DNA from: Nitrosomonas sp. Is79A3
GTDB taxonomy: Bacteria; Pseudomonadota; Gammaproteobacteria; Burkholderiales; Nitrosomonadaceae
DNA: 64,000 nucleotides
Direction of reading: 5' to 3'
Assembly (NCBI RefSeq): GCF_000219585.1
Contig: NC_015731.1
Location: 558,001 to 622,000 of the forward strand
The position numbers were made by a program, and so were the translations under genes. Positions 9,860 to 19,910 of the stretch are shown piece by piece. The stretch's first letter is position 1. Every line of letters begins with the position of its first letter. The notes below the pieces were generated by a model, which saw only the letters and a list, made by a program, of their open reading frames with translations, did not search any database and was not told the origin of the DNA.

Positions 9860-11248
9860 ATGTCTTTCAGTATAGCCAACCTGTTATCACAACATCGCAC
9901 GGATAAATTCGACCTGCACGAGCGGTATCTGAATGCTCAGATGGTCAGAGTGCTGAAAACGATTGGTTATGACCGGAACTATGAGCGCGCTGCCGGGCAG
10001 TACTTGTATGACGAAAATGGAAACGAATATCTTGATCTGCTGAGCGGTTTCGGTGTTTATGCGTTTGGCCGCAACCATCCGACCATTGTCAATGCTTTGA
10101 AAGAAGTATTGTCACTCGAGATGCCCGATTTGGTGCAAATGGATGTGTCGATTTTGAGCGGTTTACTGGCCAAGGAGATTTTGACCACGACACCGGACAA
10201 TCTGGAGCGAGTTTTCTTTTGCAATTCGGGCACGGAAGCGGTTGAAGCGGCGATAAAGTTTGCGCGTTACGTGACCAAGCGCAATCGGATTATTTGTTGT
10301 GATCACGCTTACCACGGTTTGACGATGGGAGCTTTATCGCTGAACGGCGAGCAGATTTTCAAAGATGGTTTTGGCCCATTATTGCAAGACTGCGGTTCGG
10401 TCCGGTTCAATGATCTTGCCGCTTTGGAACAAGCACTCAGTAGCCGCAATGTGGCGGCGTTTGTGGTGGAGCCGATTCAAGGCAAAGGCGTGAATATCCC
10501 GGATGATAACTACCTTCCCGAGGTCGAGCGCTTATGCAAGAAATACGGCACATTGTTTGTTGCGGATGAAATTCAAACCGGGCTTGGACGCACCGGTAAA
10601 TTTTGGGCGATTGAACATTGGGGTGTAAAGCCGGACATGATTTGCATGGCTAAGGCGCTTTCCGGCGGTTTTGTTCCGGTCGGCGCGGTGGCTATGACGC
10701 AGCAGATCATGGATTGCGTGTTTAATCGTATGGATCGCGCTGTTGTGCATGGTTCCACCTTTTCCAAGAATAATATGGCGATGGCCGCTGGTCTGGCCAG
10801 CCTGGAAGTGATAAAAGCCGAGAAGCTGGTTGAGAACAGTGCGAAAATGGGTGCTGAAATAATTAGCAGAATAAATGCGCTAACCGGTCAATTTGAATTT
10901 CTGAAAGAAGCACGCGGCAAAGGCTCAATGATTGCGGTTGAGTTCAAATCACCGAGTAGCCTGACACTCAAAGCTGCCTGGATGATGCTGGAAGCGGCCA
11001 ACAAAGGCTTATTCTGCCAGATGATTACCATTCCGCTATTTAAAGAGCACAGAATCTTGACCCAAGTGGCAGGGCATGGCATGAACGTGGTTAAGATACT
11101 GCCACCGCTGATACTGACTGAAAAAGACATCAATCACATCATTAGCGCTTTTACCAAAACAATTGCGGATACGCATCAAGTGCCGGGTTCTATTTGGGAA
11201 CTGGGTAAGAATCTCGCGGGTCATGCGCTAAAAGCAAAAGCGGGTTAG
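9860..11248 (+). CDS. Class III PLP aminotransferase, HpnO-like
   Basis: 462 residues from ATG 9860, which has AGAGG 6 bases upstream; an in-frame TTG at 9845 is less likely. Fold-type I class III features: SGFGVYAFGRNHP, CNSGTEAVEAAIKFAR, HAYHGLTMGALS, ADEIQTGLGRTG with Asp236, and PLP Lys265 in MAKALSGG. The family includes ornithine and acetylornithine aminotransferases and HpnO, which makes aminobacteriohopanetriol. With hpnBMN 5 kb away, HpnO is the favoured reading, but the gene is not in that operon and another amine substrate is possible. A terminator-like hairpin precedes it. Confidence 0.6.
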   Translation: MSFSIANLLSQHRTDKFDLHERYLNAQMVRVLKTIGYDRNYERAAGQYLYDENGNEYLDLLSGFGVYAFGRNHPTIVNALKEVLSLEMPDLVQMDVSILSGLLAKEILTTTPDNLERVFFCNSGTEAVEAAIKFARYVTKRNRIICCDHAYHGLTMGALSLNGEQIFKDGFGPLLQDCGSVRFNDLAALEQALSSRNVAAFVVEPIQGKGVNIPDDNYLPEVERLCKKYGTLFVADEIQTGLGRTGKFWAIEHWGVKPDMICMAKALSGGFVPVGAVAMTQQIMDCVFNRMDRAVVHGSTFSKNNMAMAAGLASLEVIKAEKLVENSAKMGAEIISRINALTGQFEFLKEARGKGSMIAVEFKSPSSLTLKAAWMMLEAANKGLFCQMITIPLFKEHRILTQVAGHGMNVVKILPPLILTEKDINHIISAFTKTIADTHQVPGSIWELGKNLAGHALKAKAG

Positions 11249-11255
11249 ACAAAAC

Positions 11256-12320
11256 ATGAGTACTGAACGCTCCGACGATATCCATTATCTCTGGTGGTTG
11301 ATGCTGGTTTGCGTGACGGGCGGGCTGATTTACCTGCTCAGTCCGATATTGACCCCGTTTCTGCTGGCTGCAGTGATTGCCTATATCTGTAATCCGATGG
11401 TGACTTTTTTAGCTGGGAAAAAACTATCGCGCACAGTGGGTGCAGTGCTGGTGATGTTTTTGTTGCTCGGTGTTTTTGCAGCGCTGATCTTAATTATGGT
11501 GCCTTTATTCGAAGAGGAAGCGAGGCGAGTACTGGCTAAGATGCCGGTTTATCTGGACATGTTCAAGAATCATGTGGTTCCCTGGCTGGAAACAAGATTC
11601 AACATCAGTTTGCAGCCGGATATGAATGTGTTGAAACAGGCCGTATCAGAACACTGGAAGAGTGCAGGGGGGGTGGCCGCAAAGGTGCTGCCTTCTTTGA
11701 CCAGCGGCGGGATGGCGATTGTGGAATTTGTGGTGAATCTGTTGCTGGTGCCTGTGGTATTGTTTTATATGCTGCGTGATTGGGATATGTTGCTCAAGCT
11801 CGCCGATGAAATGATCCCGCGCTACTGGCATCACCAGGTTTCCTTGCTGGCGCGTGAGACGGATCGGATTCTGGCGGAATTCTTGCGCGGGCAATTATCC
11901 GTCATCGTCCTGATGAGTATTTGCTACATCACAGGTCTCTGGCTGGTGGGATTGGAATTCGCATTACCGATTGGATTGGTAGCCGGTATTCTGGTATTTG
12001 TGCCGTATCTCGGCATGATCGTCGGCCTGACGCTGGCGACCTTTGCGGCATTGATGCAATTTCAGGGCTGGAGCGGGATAATTCCGGTATGGATTGTGTT
12101 TGGCGCGGGTCAATTGCTCGAGGGTATGTTGATTACACCCTGGCTGGTGGGTGATCGGATCGGGCTGCACCCGGTCATGGTGATTTTTGCGTTATTGGCA
12201 TTCGGCCAGTTATTCGGTTTCTTTGGTATCTTGCTGGCATTGCCGGTCAGTGCCGTGCTGCTGGTTTGGCTACGCCATCTTCATGAGCGCTATCTGGGGA
12301 GCAATCTCTATAATTCATAG
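11256..12320 (+). CDS. AI-2E/PerM family membrane permease
   Basis: 354 residues with about eight membrane segments. The family pattern is clear: an N-terminal pair of helices, a soluble middle (about 85-150) with LFEEEARRVLAKMPVYLDMF, then FYMLRDWD, a GLWLVGLEFALPIGLVAGIL segment and the C-terminal PWLVGDRIGLHPVMVIFALL motif. Substrates of this superfamily are mostly unknown and range from autoinducer-2 export to Na+/H+ exchange. It starts 8 bases after the aminotransferase and is followed by hda. PerM-hda adjacency is common in betaproteobacteria. Confidence 0.85.
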   Translation: MSTERSDDIHYLWWLMLVCVTGGLIYLLSPILTPFLLAAVIAYICNPMVTFLAGKKLSRTVGAVLVMFLLLGVFAALILIMVPLFEEEARRVLAKMPVYLDMFKNHVVPWLETRFNISLQPDMNVLKQAVSEHWKSAGGVAAKVLPSLTSGGMAIVEFVVNLLLVPVVLFYMLRDWDMLLKLADEMIPRYWHHQVSLLARETDRILAEFLRGQLSVIVLMSICYITGLWLVGLEFALPIGLVAGILVFVPYLGMIVGLTLATFAALMQFQGWSGIIPVWIVFGAGQLLEGMLITPWLVGDRIGLHPVMVIFALLAFGQLFGFFGILLALPVSAVLLVWLRHLHERYLGSNLYNS

Positions 12321-12365
12321 TCGCGGGCATTTGCGAAGCGGGGCTATGCGTATTGAGCGATCACA

Positions 12366-13043
12366 ATGAAACAGCTGCTGTTGGACATTAAACCCTCGCC
12401 ACTTCCTGCATTGGAGAACTTTCTGCCGGGGCGAAACGTTGAGTTGCTGCACATGCTGACAAATATTCTGTCCAACCATGAAAAAGAACGCTTTGTTTAC
12501 CTATGGGGCGGTTTGGGGTGCGGTAAAAGCCATTTGTTACAGGCAACGGTTGCGGCCTATACACAAAAAAACTCAAAAGCGGTATATTTCTCCGCTAAAA
12601 AACCGTGCGAATTTTCTGTGGATAGCGATATAGATTGTGTCGCAGTTGACGATATCGACTGTCTGGATGCATCAGCCCAGATCGGATTATTTAATCTCTA
12701 TAACCAGTTGCGCGATGAAAGTCAGGCATTTCTGCTGGTCAGCGGCTCGGCTGCACCGGCATACTTGAATATGCGGCAGGATTTGGTGACGCGCTTGGGA
12801 TGGGGGCTGGTGTATCAGGTGCATGAATTAACCGAAGAAGAAAAAATACAGGCGATGAAAAGTCATGCCGTTGCTTGTGGTTTCGATTTATCGCAGGAAA
12901 TTTGTCTTTATTTGTTACGGCATGGACGGCGCGATTTGCCGTCATTAATGATGACACTGGATGCACTGGACCGGTATTCTCTGGTTAATCAGCGTCAAAT
13001 TACCATACCTTTATTACGAGAATTATTACAGGTGGCTTCATGA
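12366..13043 (+). CDS. hda: DnaA inactivator Hda
   Basis: 225 residues, matching DnaA AAA+ domain III alone, without the DNA-binding domain. The N terminus MKQLLLDIKPSP resembles the clamp-binding motif (QL-rich). Walker A is WGGLGCGKSHLL (Lys54) and Walker B is CVAVDDIDCLD. Hda with the sliding clamp stimulates ATP hydrolysis by DnaA and so limits re-initiation. It overlaps the next gene by ATGA. Confidence 0.9.
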   Translation: MKQLLLDIKPSPLPALENFLPGRNVELLHMLTNILSNHEKERFVYLWGGLGCGKSHLLQATVAAYTQKNSKAVYFSAKKPCEFSVDSDIDCVAVDDIDCLDASAQIGLFNLYNQLRDESQAFLLVSGSAAPAYLNMRQDLVTRLGWGLVYQVHELTEEEKIQAMKSHAVACGFDLSQEICLYLLRHGRRDLPSLMMTLDALDRYSLVNQRQITIPLLRELLQVAS

Positions 13044-13702
13044 ATTTAGCATTATTTGATTTGGATAACACATTGATTGCGGGTGATAGTGATTTCCAGT
13101 GGGCGCAATTTTTGATTGAAAAGAAAGCATTGGATCGTGAATTGCACGAAGCCAAGAACATCGAATTTTACGAGCAATACAAAGCAGGAACGCTGGATAT
13201 TCATGAATTTTTGGATTTTCAGTTGAAGCCGCTGGCGCGTCACTCACGTGTTCAGCTGGAAGTATGGCGCAGCGAATTTATGTGTAAGAAGATTATGCCG
13301 CTGATTGCGCCGGGCACGCGCCAGTTGATTGAGCGGCATATGCTGGATGATGATCTGTGCATCATCATTACCGCCACCAACAGTTTTGTCACAGCGCCCA
13401 TTGCACAAGCATTAGGTATCAGCCATTTGATTGCGACCGAACCGGAAGAAAAAGATGGCGAATTTACCGGCAAGGTGTCAGGCACGCCTTCTTTCAGGGA
13501 AGGGAAGATCGAACGGCTGGAAAACTGGCTGGATGCGCATAATCTAACCTGGTTATCCTTCCTGCGCAGCTGGTTTTATAGTGATTCCCTCAACGATTTA
13601 CCGTTGCTCAGCAAAGTGACGCACCCGGTCGCGGTAGACCCGGATGCCACGCTGAGAAGCCACGCAGAAAGAAATAACTGGCCGATTATCAGTTTGCGTT
13701 GA
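13040..13702 (+). CDS. HAD-superfamily phosphatase, subfamily IB (SerB/CicA-like)
   Basis: 220 residues. Motif I is FDLDNTL (nucleophile Asp7, Asp9), motif II is IIITATNSF, and motif IV is YSDSLNDLPLL. The family converts phosphoserine, histidinol phosphate or lysophospholipid phosphates, so the substrate cannot be fixed from sequence. The ATG lies inside the stop of hda (ATGA), a linkage found in many betaproteobacteria. About 270 non-coding bases follow. Confidence 0.87.
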   Translation: MNLALFDLDNTLIAGDSDFQWAQFLIEKKALDRELHEAKNIEFYEQYKAGTLDIHEFLDFQLKPLARHSRVQLEVWRSEFMCKKIMPLIAPGTRQLIERHMLDDDLCIIITATNSFVTAPIAQALGISHLIATEPEEKDGEFTGKVSGTPSFREGKIERLENWLDAHNLTWLSFLRSWFYSDSLNDLPLLSKVTHPVAVDPDATLRSHAERNNWPIISLR

Positions 13703-13975
13703 TGAAGTGGATTGGTGATTGATTGTTTAAGGAAGTGCTTTTGTCAGACTGATGAGAGGAGGATGGCGGAATGTCGAGACGCAACCGAGCCCTTCGCGCT
13801 TCTGAGCTCTTTGTTTGTTGTTAGATAAAAGCCCGAGAGCTAGTGCTTCCGGGGATCTCACTGATAACAAAATACCTTTTTAATCAGTTACAGTGCTATC
13901 ATCGCGATTGTTCGTGTGGGTATCTAAATGCACTTAACCTTTTGATTTATCATAATCTTGTCGTGCAGTGATTGT
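13703..13975. other. Intergenic region between convergent genes
   Basis: About 270 bases with no supported gene or strong terminator hairpin. Base composition falls sharply toward AT-rich at its right side, marking the edge of the lipoprotein island. Confidence 0.4.
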
Positions 13976-14536
13976 TCATTCATGATCACTAACTCTGGTG
14001 ATTTTTAACTGAAGCACACCAATGTTATTAGAGTAGCGCCCATTCATGTCATTTGCATAAAAATAAAGTTCTCCGGAATGATACATAGTTATTGGTTCAG
14101 AATTTGTATCTAATGGGGCAAAGCTGTTTTCGTCGTTTTTACCGACTGAACCAACTAAAGCATACCAATTAGCTTTAGTTGATCGCTTAAGAAAACTAAT
14201 AAAATGACCAAATAAATTATAACCACCTTGCCAACCAAGTCGGGGGTCGGATGATTTTACTCGGCCATCCTTCCAGTTCTCTGTAATTTCTGTAACTTCA
14301 AAGAAATATCTTTGCCGTTCTTGAACCATAAGCCAGCTTCTATTCCATGGCCTACAAGCACAAACTTCGATAATATATGAATCGCCTTCTGTTAATTCAG
14401 TTACAACTCCAACTGATTGTGCCAGTTTACATTTTGTTTCAGATTCACATTTATCTTCTTTTTTCAATAAACCACAACCACCAAGCAATGCAAACACAAA
14501 GAAAATAATGTACTTGATATAGTTAGTTTCACTCAT
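13976..14536 (-). CDS. Lipoprotein with a PA-IL (LecA)-like galactophilic lectin domain
   Basis: 186 residues. A lipobox LLGGC places the lipidated Cys at residue 21. The C-terminal 120 residues resemble the LecA/PA-IL beta sandwich: a WYALVGSVG strand followed by LYFYANDMNGRYSNNIGV. LecA binds calcium and galactose with Asp100, Asn107 and Asn108 in a D-x6-NN motif. The same spacing is present here (Asp163, Asn170, Asn171), while LecA Thr104 is Arg. It is transcribed after the patatin lipoprotein gene across a 98-base gap. Composition is clearly AT-rich compared with flanking genes. The domain call comes from remembered motifs only. Confidence 0.62.
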   Translation of the reverse strand: MSETNYIKYIIFFVFALLGGCGLLKKEDKCESETKCKLAQSVGVVTELTEGDSYIIEVCACRPWNRSWLMVQERQRYFFEVTEITENWKDGRVKSSDPRLGWQGGYNLFGHFISFLKRSTKANWYALVGSVGKNDENSFAPLDTNSEPITMYHSGELYFYANDMNGRYSNNIGVLQLKITRVSDHE

Positions 14537-14634
14537 AAGTAAGTAGATTTTATCTAAAGAATTAATAAAATTTGCACATTCATAATTTTATGGAAGGGCT
14601 GCATGAGAAAATAAATTTAATTTAAATCATGAGT

Positions 14635-16524
14635 CTACTTTGAGAGGAGCTCTGGTGGTGAACCATTGCAATGCTTTTGGGGATTCAATGCGAATACAAA
14701 TATATCTTCAAGCCTTCTATTATCTTTCTGTTCATTCTGGCAGAATTTCGATTCTAATCCCCAGCTTGCACCCGCAGGCTGGTTTGATGTCAGTAATAAA
14801 TGCGCTGCATGTTCTAACAATAAATCGTCATCATCGCTAATAACATAATTTGTTCCTATTTTCTTTAATTTTTCATATAAATTACTCGGATCATTTATTT
14901 TGTATTTCTCGAAACTAGACAATTGACTGAGGCTTACTGGAAAATAAGTAAATTTTCCCCTTGTTTCCTTCTTCTCCCTTTCATCTCTTATATCAGTAAT
15001 AGCTTTGATTGCAATTTGTTCAGCTCGCCGTTTGTTTACGAAATGGATTAAGTTAAGTGACTCCACTCCTAATACTCCAACTCTGAGAGGAAAGTTGAGA
15101 CTAAAAGGTTGTTTCTGAAGAAAGCTAGATTCTTGCGCAATCTTGTGGGGATAAAATAAATCGTATTCATCTGCATCAGCATTAATAGAAAGGATTACTA
15201 AATTATCCAGATTACATTTATCATTTTGTTTTATATCTTTTCGAGCGCTTAAATGCAACACAAGATCTGTGATGGCTGATAATCCAGAATTATCATAAAT
15301 ACCTCCATCTGAAACGTGAATCCGCTCTGAGGTCTCATATAATTCTTGCTGAACTGGGCGGTATCCATACTTAATCAGTCTTAATGGCTGTAAACCAAGA
15401 GGAAAAGCTGCGCTAGCCATTGCTGCATATGCTAAAGGCATTTTTTTGGGTGTACTGTTAATTTCTTCTAGTGTAGATGCTGTTTGAAGTGCAACATTTT
15501 TGTTGCCATTTTCGTCATGGAGATCATGACGTACTGTTCTAATAAATTCTTTTTTATTTGGAAGATTAACGTAGCGTTGCGTAAATACAAAAGGAAGCCC
15601 AGTTTCTAGATTAGTCGAATTAAAAAAAATTCTTGGTGTCGCAGGAATTTCAGATAGCTTCATTAGTGCAGGAAGATAAAGTTTTAAATAATCCTCAAAA
15701 TGTAAATTTTTTTCTTCCTTTGAAATTTTTTTCTCATTTAAAAAGCTCAGACCATTTAAACCGCCGGATAAAACATCCAAATAGTCTACATTTGTAAATG
15801 TAGTCAATATTGGACCAACAAACAGATTGAAGGGACTCAGATACCACATCGCTGAGTAAAGGCCCTGCTCATGTCCTTTAAGTGGAAATTTCTCCAATAT
15901 CTGAAAAAAAACAGATCTATTTAAATCATATGGATTTAAACTTGAAACCATCTTAGTATTCTCAACATGTTGTAGCTTGTCGGTATCTAATAGTAATTTT
16001 AGTCGCGCTACTTGATAGGCATAAATTGAGCCACCACTAACAGACGAAATAACGTGGATCCTGTCAATTAATGGAGCAATTTCTCCTTTTGCTAAGGCTT
16101 CCCAATTCAGTGTGTTGTACTTTTTCTCCAATGAAGCCATCGTGTGCGTAGCTAATGCTGTTGCGCGCGCACCTCCTCCAGAAATTGCCACAAAAAGAAG
16201 CGCATCGTCACTTGTGTTGCAAAGATCGTCAAAATTATCAAATCCTAAATCTGCTATTTTTATAGCATCATCTGTTTTGTCGTTGTTTTTACAATGAGTT
16301 CTTTGAGAAAAAGAATCTGGATCACTAGAAATCTCAAGTAGTCTACATTTATCAAAACTAGACATTTTATTGTTAATCGGTTCAGATAAATTTCCCAAGT
16401 CAATTGTAAGCGGCGAACTAAAGGCAGCTATTGGTATTGGAACAGTGGAGAAGGTTGTCTTAAAAGCACTACAGCTTATTAGAGTCAATGAAAATAAGAT
16501 TATGAAGAGTATTCTAAAGGCCAT
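14635..16524 (-). CDS. Patatin-like phospholipase lipoprotein
   Basis: 629 residues, longer than simple patatins. The lipobox LISC puts the lipid on Cys18. The patatin oxyanion motif is VAISGGGARATA (GGGAR 116-120). The nucleophile is Ser163 in ISSVSGGS, where the first Gly of GxSxG is Ser. The catalytic Asp is Asp405 in HVSDGGIYDNSG. Patatins cleave acyl chains from phospholipids or neutral lipids. An outer-membrane or periplasmic face is expected. About 32 percent GC in a 60-base sample (15601-15660), versus about 45 percent in lysS next door, suggests recent transfer. It forms a pair with the lectin-like lipoprotein. Confidence 0.85.
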   Translation of the reverse strand: MAFRILFIILFSLTLISCSAFKTTFSTVPIPIAAFSSPLTIDLGNLSEPINNKMSSFDKCRLLEISSDPDSFSQRTHCKNNDKTDDAIKIADLGFDNFDDLCNTSDDALLFVAISGGGARATALATHTMASLEKKYNTLNWEALAKGEIAPLIDRIHVISSVSGGSIYAYQVARLKLLLDTDKLQHVENTKMVSSLNPYDLNRSVFFQILEKFPLKGHEQGLYSAMWYLSPFNLFVGPILTTFTNVDYLDVLSGGLNGLSFLNEKKISKEEKNLHFEDYLKLYLPALMKLSEIPATPRIFFNSTNLETGLPFVFTQRYVNLPNKKEFIRTVRHDLHDENGNKNVALQTASTLEEINSTPKKMPLAYAAMASAAFPLGLQPLRLIKYGYRPVQQELYETSERIHVSDGGIYDNSGLSAITDLVLHLSARKDIKQNDKCNLDNLVILSINADADEYDLFYPHKIAQESSFLQKQPFSLNFPLRVGVLGVESLNLIHFVNKRRAEQIAIKAITDIRDEREKKETRGKFTYFPVSLSQLSSFEKYKINDPSNLYEKLKKIGTNYVISDDDDLLLEHAAHLLLTSNQPAGASWGLESKFCQNEQKDNRRLEDIFVFALNPQKHCNGSPPELLSK

Positions 16525-16631
16525 AAGGATTAACTAGAAAATTTGTAGATTAGATTTTGAAGTGCAATTGTTTTTTAGCATAGCGCATGTAGCAGTTGAG
16601 GGAGGGCCGTTGCGAATTATTCAACATTACC

Positions 16632-18140
16632 CTAATCCTCCCGTCTTAGTTGCGGAAACAGAATCACGTCGCGAATACTGGGACTGTCGGTCAATAGCAT
16701 GACCAGACGGTCAATACCAATGCCTTCACCTGCCGTGGGCGGCAAGCCGTATTCCAGTGCGCGGATATAATCCGCATCGTAATGCATCGCCTCGGCATCG
16801 CCGGCCTCTTTGGCATTGGCTTGCTCTTGAAAGCGCACTGCTTGATCTTCCGAATCGTTTAATTCCGAAAATCCATTGGCAATTTCACGTCCGGCGATAT
16901 ACAGCTCAAAGCGGTCGGTGATTTCAGGGTTATTGTCGTTGCGACGTGCCAGCGGTGAGACTTCTGCCGGATAATCGACGATAAATGTGGGTTCAAACAG
17001 TAAATGTTCCGTGGTTTCGTCAAACAGTGACAACTGCAAACCGCCGATACCGTCGTGCGAATTAAAGTGTATGCCCAACGTTTGCAATTTATTGATCAGG
17101 AAATCACGATCCTGCAATTGCGCCTCAGAATATTCGGGATGGAATTTTTGAATCGCCTGGGTAATGGTTAAACGCGTAAATGGCTTCGCCAGATCGATTG
17201 CTTTGCCTTGGTAAGTGATCTGAGTGGTTCCGAGCACTTTTTCAGCCACGGTGGAGAACATTTTTTCCGTGAAATCCATCAGGTAAGTAAAATCCTGATA
17301 GGCTTCATAGAATTCCACCATGGTGAATTCCGGATTGTGCCGCGTGGAGATCCCTTCGTTGCGGAAATTGCGGTTTATTTCAAAAACTTTTTCCATACCG
17401 CCGACAACCAGACGTTTCAGGTAAAGCTCAGGTGCAATGCGTAAATAGAGCGCCATGTCCAATGCATTATGATGCGTGGAGAAAGGGCGCGCCGAGGCCC
17501 CGCCGGGAATCGGGTGCATCATTGGGGTTTCAACTTCCAGATAATCGCGTGCGACGAAGAATTCTCGAATTGCCTGTATCACTTTGGAGCGTATCGTAAA
17601 CACCTTACGCGCTTCTTCATTCGTGATCAGATCCAAGTAGCGCATACGATATTTCTGTTCCTGATCGGTCAGCCCATGAAATTTTTCCGGCAGCGGGCGT
17701 AGCGATTTTGTCAGCAATTGCAAATCAGTCACGCGGATCGAAAGTTCGCCGGTCTTGGTTTTAAATAACGTGCCTTGTGCGCCGAAGATGTCGCCCAGGT
17801 CATGGTGTTTGAATGCAGCATGCACCGCTTCGCCGGTATGGTCATCCGAAATATACAACTGGATGCGCCCGCTCATATCCTGAATCGTAGCAAAGCTGGC
17901 CTTGCCCATGACGCGCTTTAACGCCATGCGTCCTGCCACTTTTGCAACAGTTGGTTGTTCTTCCAGTTTCTCTTTTGAGAATTCGTCGAATTGCTGATGG
18001 AGTGTAGCTGCCAGATGCTCGCGCCGGAAGGTATTCGGGAAAGCGTTGCCTGCTTGCCGCAATTCGGTCAGTTTGGCGCGGCGTTCAGCAATAATTTGAT
18101 TTTCATCCTGAAGAGGGGCTGATGGATTTTCCTGGGTCAT
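16632..18140 (-). CDS. lysS: Lysyl-tRNA synthetase (class II) LysS
   Basis: 502 residues, standard length. The N-terminal OB-fold anticodon domain includes [21 protein letters not shown]. Class II motif 2 is [20 protein letters not shown], and motif 3 is [22 protein letters not shown] near the C terminus. It charges tRNA-Lys. It appears single-gene. About 95 bases upstream lies a 141-bp MITE, which separates it from the GGDEF gene. Confidence 0.97.
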   Translation of the reverse strand: MTQENPSAPLQDENQIIAERRAKLTELRQAGNAFPNTFRREHLAATLHQQFDEFSKEKLEEQPTVAKVAGRMALKRVMGKASFATIQDMSGRIQLYISDDHTGEAVHAAFKHHDLGDIFGAQGTLFKTKTGELSIRVTDLQLLTKSLRPLPEKFHGLTDQEQKYRMRYLDLITNEEARKVFTIRSKVIQAIREFFVARDYLEVETPMMHPIPGGASARPFSTHHNALDMALYLRIAPELYLKRLVVGGMEKVFEINRNFRNEGISTRHNPEFTMVEFYEAYQDFTYLMDFTEKMFSTVAEKVLGTTQITYQGKAIDLAKPFTRLTITQAIQKFHPEYSEAQLQDRDFLINKLQTLGIHFNSHDGIGGLQLSLFDETTEHLLFEPTFIVDYPAEVSPLARRNDNNPEITDRFELYIAGREIANGFSELNDSEDQAVRFQEQANAKEAGDAEAMHYDADYIRALEYGLPPTAGEGIGIDRLVMLLTDSPSIRDVILFPQLRRED

Positions 18141-18239
18141 GTTATGTGTGTTAAGTGAAGAGATTGGATAGAGTTAAGCTTGTCATTTGAGCGGCAATTA
18201 TACCCCTCAAGCAAGGGGTTTCGTTACCGAGTGTATTAA

Positions 18240-18380
18240 GGGCACCTCTAAAAATCCAAATTTCGTCACAACACTTTGTTGCTCACAAAAAATGTTTCCT
18301 TACATATCAGTTATATGCTGCGTCACCATTTTTTGCTCGCGCCTCGTTTTGTTTAGAACTCTGAATTTTTAGAGGCGCCC
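18240..18380. mobile_element. MITE-like element, 141 bp, TTAA duplication
   Basis: Terminal inverted repeats GGGCACCTCTAAAAAT (18240-18255) and its near-exact complement ending at 18380 (one mismatch in 16). It is flanked on both sides by TTAA (18236-18239 and 18381-18384), read as a 4-bp target duplication. There is no transposase. The target fits YTAR as used by IS5-group transposases. It lies between lysS and the GGDEF gene. Confidence 0.75.
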
Positions 18381-18427
18381 TTAATTCCTGAATTCTGATG
18401 GCCGGCTGGATTGAATTGCAATCGGCG

Positions 18428-19633
18428 TCAGCTTGCAACTTCGACCCGGTTTCTCCCTTTATGCTTGGCTATGTAAAGCGCTTCATCGGCTCTTCGTAAT
18501 AGCAGATTTTCGTCCAGTGTTTCTGGTTCTGTGCCAATGGCCACACCCAAACTGATCGTGACGGGAATCAGCGTCTGATTGGCATTAATTTCCTCGCGGG
18601 CTATGGCATTGCGGAATCTTTCCGCGGCTTTCAGAGCACCAGCTTGATCATAGGGCGAAATAATCGCCAGAAACTCTTCACCACCATAGCGTCCGATGTA
18701 TTCATGAGAACGGGCTGATTGGGTCAAGCGGCTGGCAATTTCGCATAACACCGCATCACCCGTGAGATGGCCGCAGGTATCATTAATGGTTTTGAAGTAA
18801 TCAATATCAATCATGATCACCGCAATTTGCAGTCCGCCTCGTTTAGCACGCAGGATTTGTTTATGCAGGATATCAAATATGGCGGGGCGGTTGAACAAAC
18901 CGGTTAAGGCATCATGTGTGACGCGCTGTTGTAATGATTTTTTCTGTGCGATGAGTTGTTTATTTAGTTTTATTCCTTTGTATAACTGAGTTTTCTCAAG
19001 AATGATCGCTACTTGGCTGGCGATTTGCAGGGATAAATCCTTATGCAGGTTTTTATAAATGCTTTTCTTGCGGCAAGAAAAGAAAACGAAACCAATGGGT
19101 TTTCCATCGGCAACCAAAGGACAAATGAGGCAGGAGCGAATGCCTTCTTTAATAATTGCTTGCGTGAGCCTGGATTCCGGGTGTTTTTCCAAATGTGCGG
19201 TTAAATCGTCGATGATCAGCATTTCGTTGATGTCGATGATTGCTCGCAAGCCACTGTCAGACATAGGGATTGCAAGGCCAGTGATTAATTCTTGCTTGTC
19301 ATAATCAGCGCGTGACCAATGCAATTTAAGCTTACTTCCTTCATTCTCAAGTAAAGCCAAGCTAATCCGATCATAGGGTAAATGGTCCTGGAAGGATTCA
19401 TAAATGTGGTTCAGTACATCGATCAACTGTAGATTGAGGTTGCATTCAACCATAATCCGATAGAGAGATTGGCTTCTTTCAGACTGTTTCTTGAGGTAAG
19501 CGGATAGTTTTTTGAGGGACTTACCCAGGTGGCCAATTTCATCGTCACCGATTGGAATGTCCGGTGTGAAATCGCCGTGCGCCATCGCTTCGGCTGCTTT
19601 ACACAGAGCTGAAATTCGATCATTCTTTTTCAT
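18428..19633 (-). CDS. GAF-GGDEF diguanylate cyclase
   Basis: 401 residues from ATG 19633; an upstream in-frame ATG at 19666 is possible, but GGTGGCAAAGAC fits better as the ribosome site. A short HAMP-like N terminus (GDFTPDIPIGDDEIGHLGKSLKKL) has no membrane helix. A GAF domain follows (about residues 60-220), then a coiled linker and the GGDEF domain with the active signature GRYGGEEF. The product would be cyclic di-GMP. The inhibitory I-site position reads RSHE instead of RxxD, so product feedback may be weak. It is monocistronic. Confidence 0.85.
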   Translation of the reverse strand: MKKNDRISALCKAAEAMAHGDFTPDIPIGDDEIGHLGKSLKKLSAYLKKQSERSQSLYRIMVECNLNLQLIDVLNHIYESFQDHLPYDRISLALLENEGSKLKLHWSRADYDKQELITGLAIPMSDSGLRAIIDINEMLIIDDLTAHLEKHPESRLTQAIIKEGIRSCLICPLVADGKPIGFVFFSCRKKSIYKNLHKDLSLQIASQVAIILEKTQLYKGIKLNKQLIAQKKSLQQRVTHDALTGLFNRPAIFDILHKQILRAKRGGLQIAVIMIDIDYFKTINDTCGHLTGDAVLCEIASRLTQSARSHEYIGRYGGEEFLAIISPYDQAGALKAAERFRNAIAREEINANQTLIPVTISLGVAIGTEPETLDENLLLRRADEALYIAKHKGRNRVEVAS

Positions 19634-19910
19634 GTCTTTGCCACCGATGAAAATAATGTTGCACATTAAATCAAGACATTCATTTATCAGTATACGCTGA
19701 CCACTGCATCAAACTTTGAGTATTCCTCAGATTATTAATTCATAGAAATAAATATAACGTATTGAACAAGGGAGTGGTTGAATAAAGAGACGGAACAATC
19801 ATTTGAACGTATTTTCATGTGAAAATGCAACAACACGGGGTATTAACGCACTGTCAATGCTAGAATTCTCAAATTGTTGTTTACGAAACCAGAGGCAGGA
19901 TAAAAGCGAG

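Noticed and set aside
18187..18372. 61-codon plus-strand frame upstream of lysS
   Set aside because: It lies almost wholly inside the MITE at 18240-18380, with no ribosome site and no protein-like pattern.
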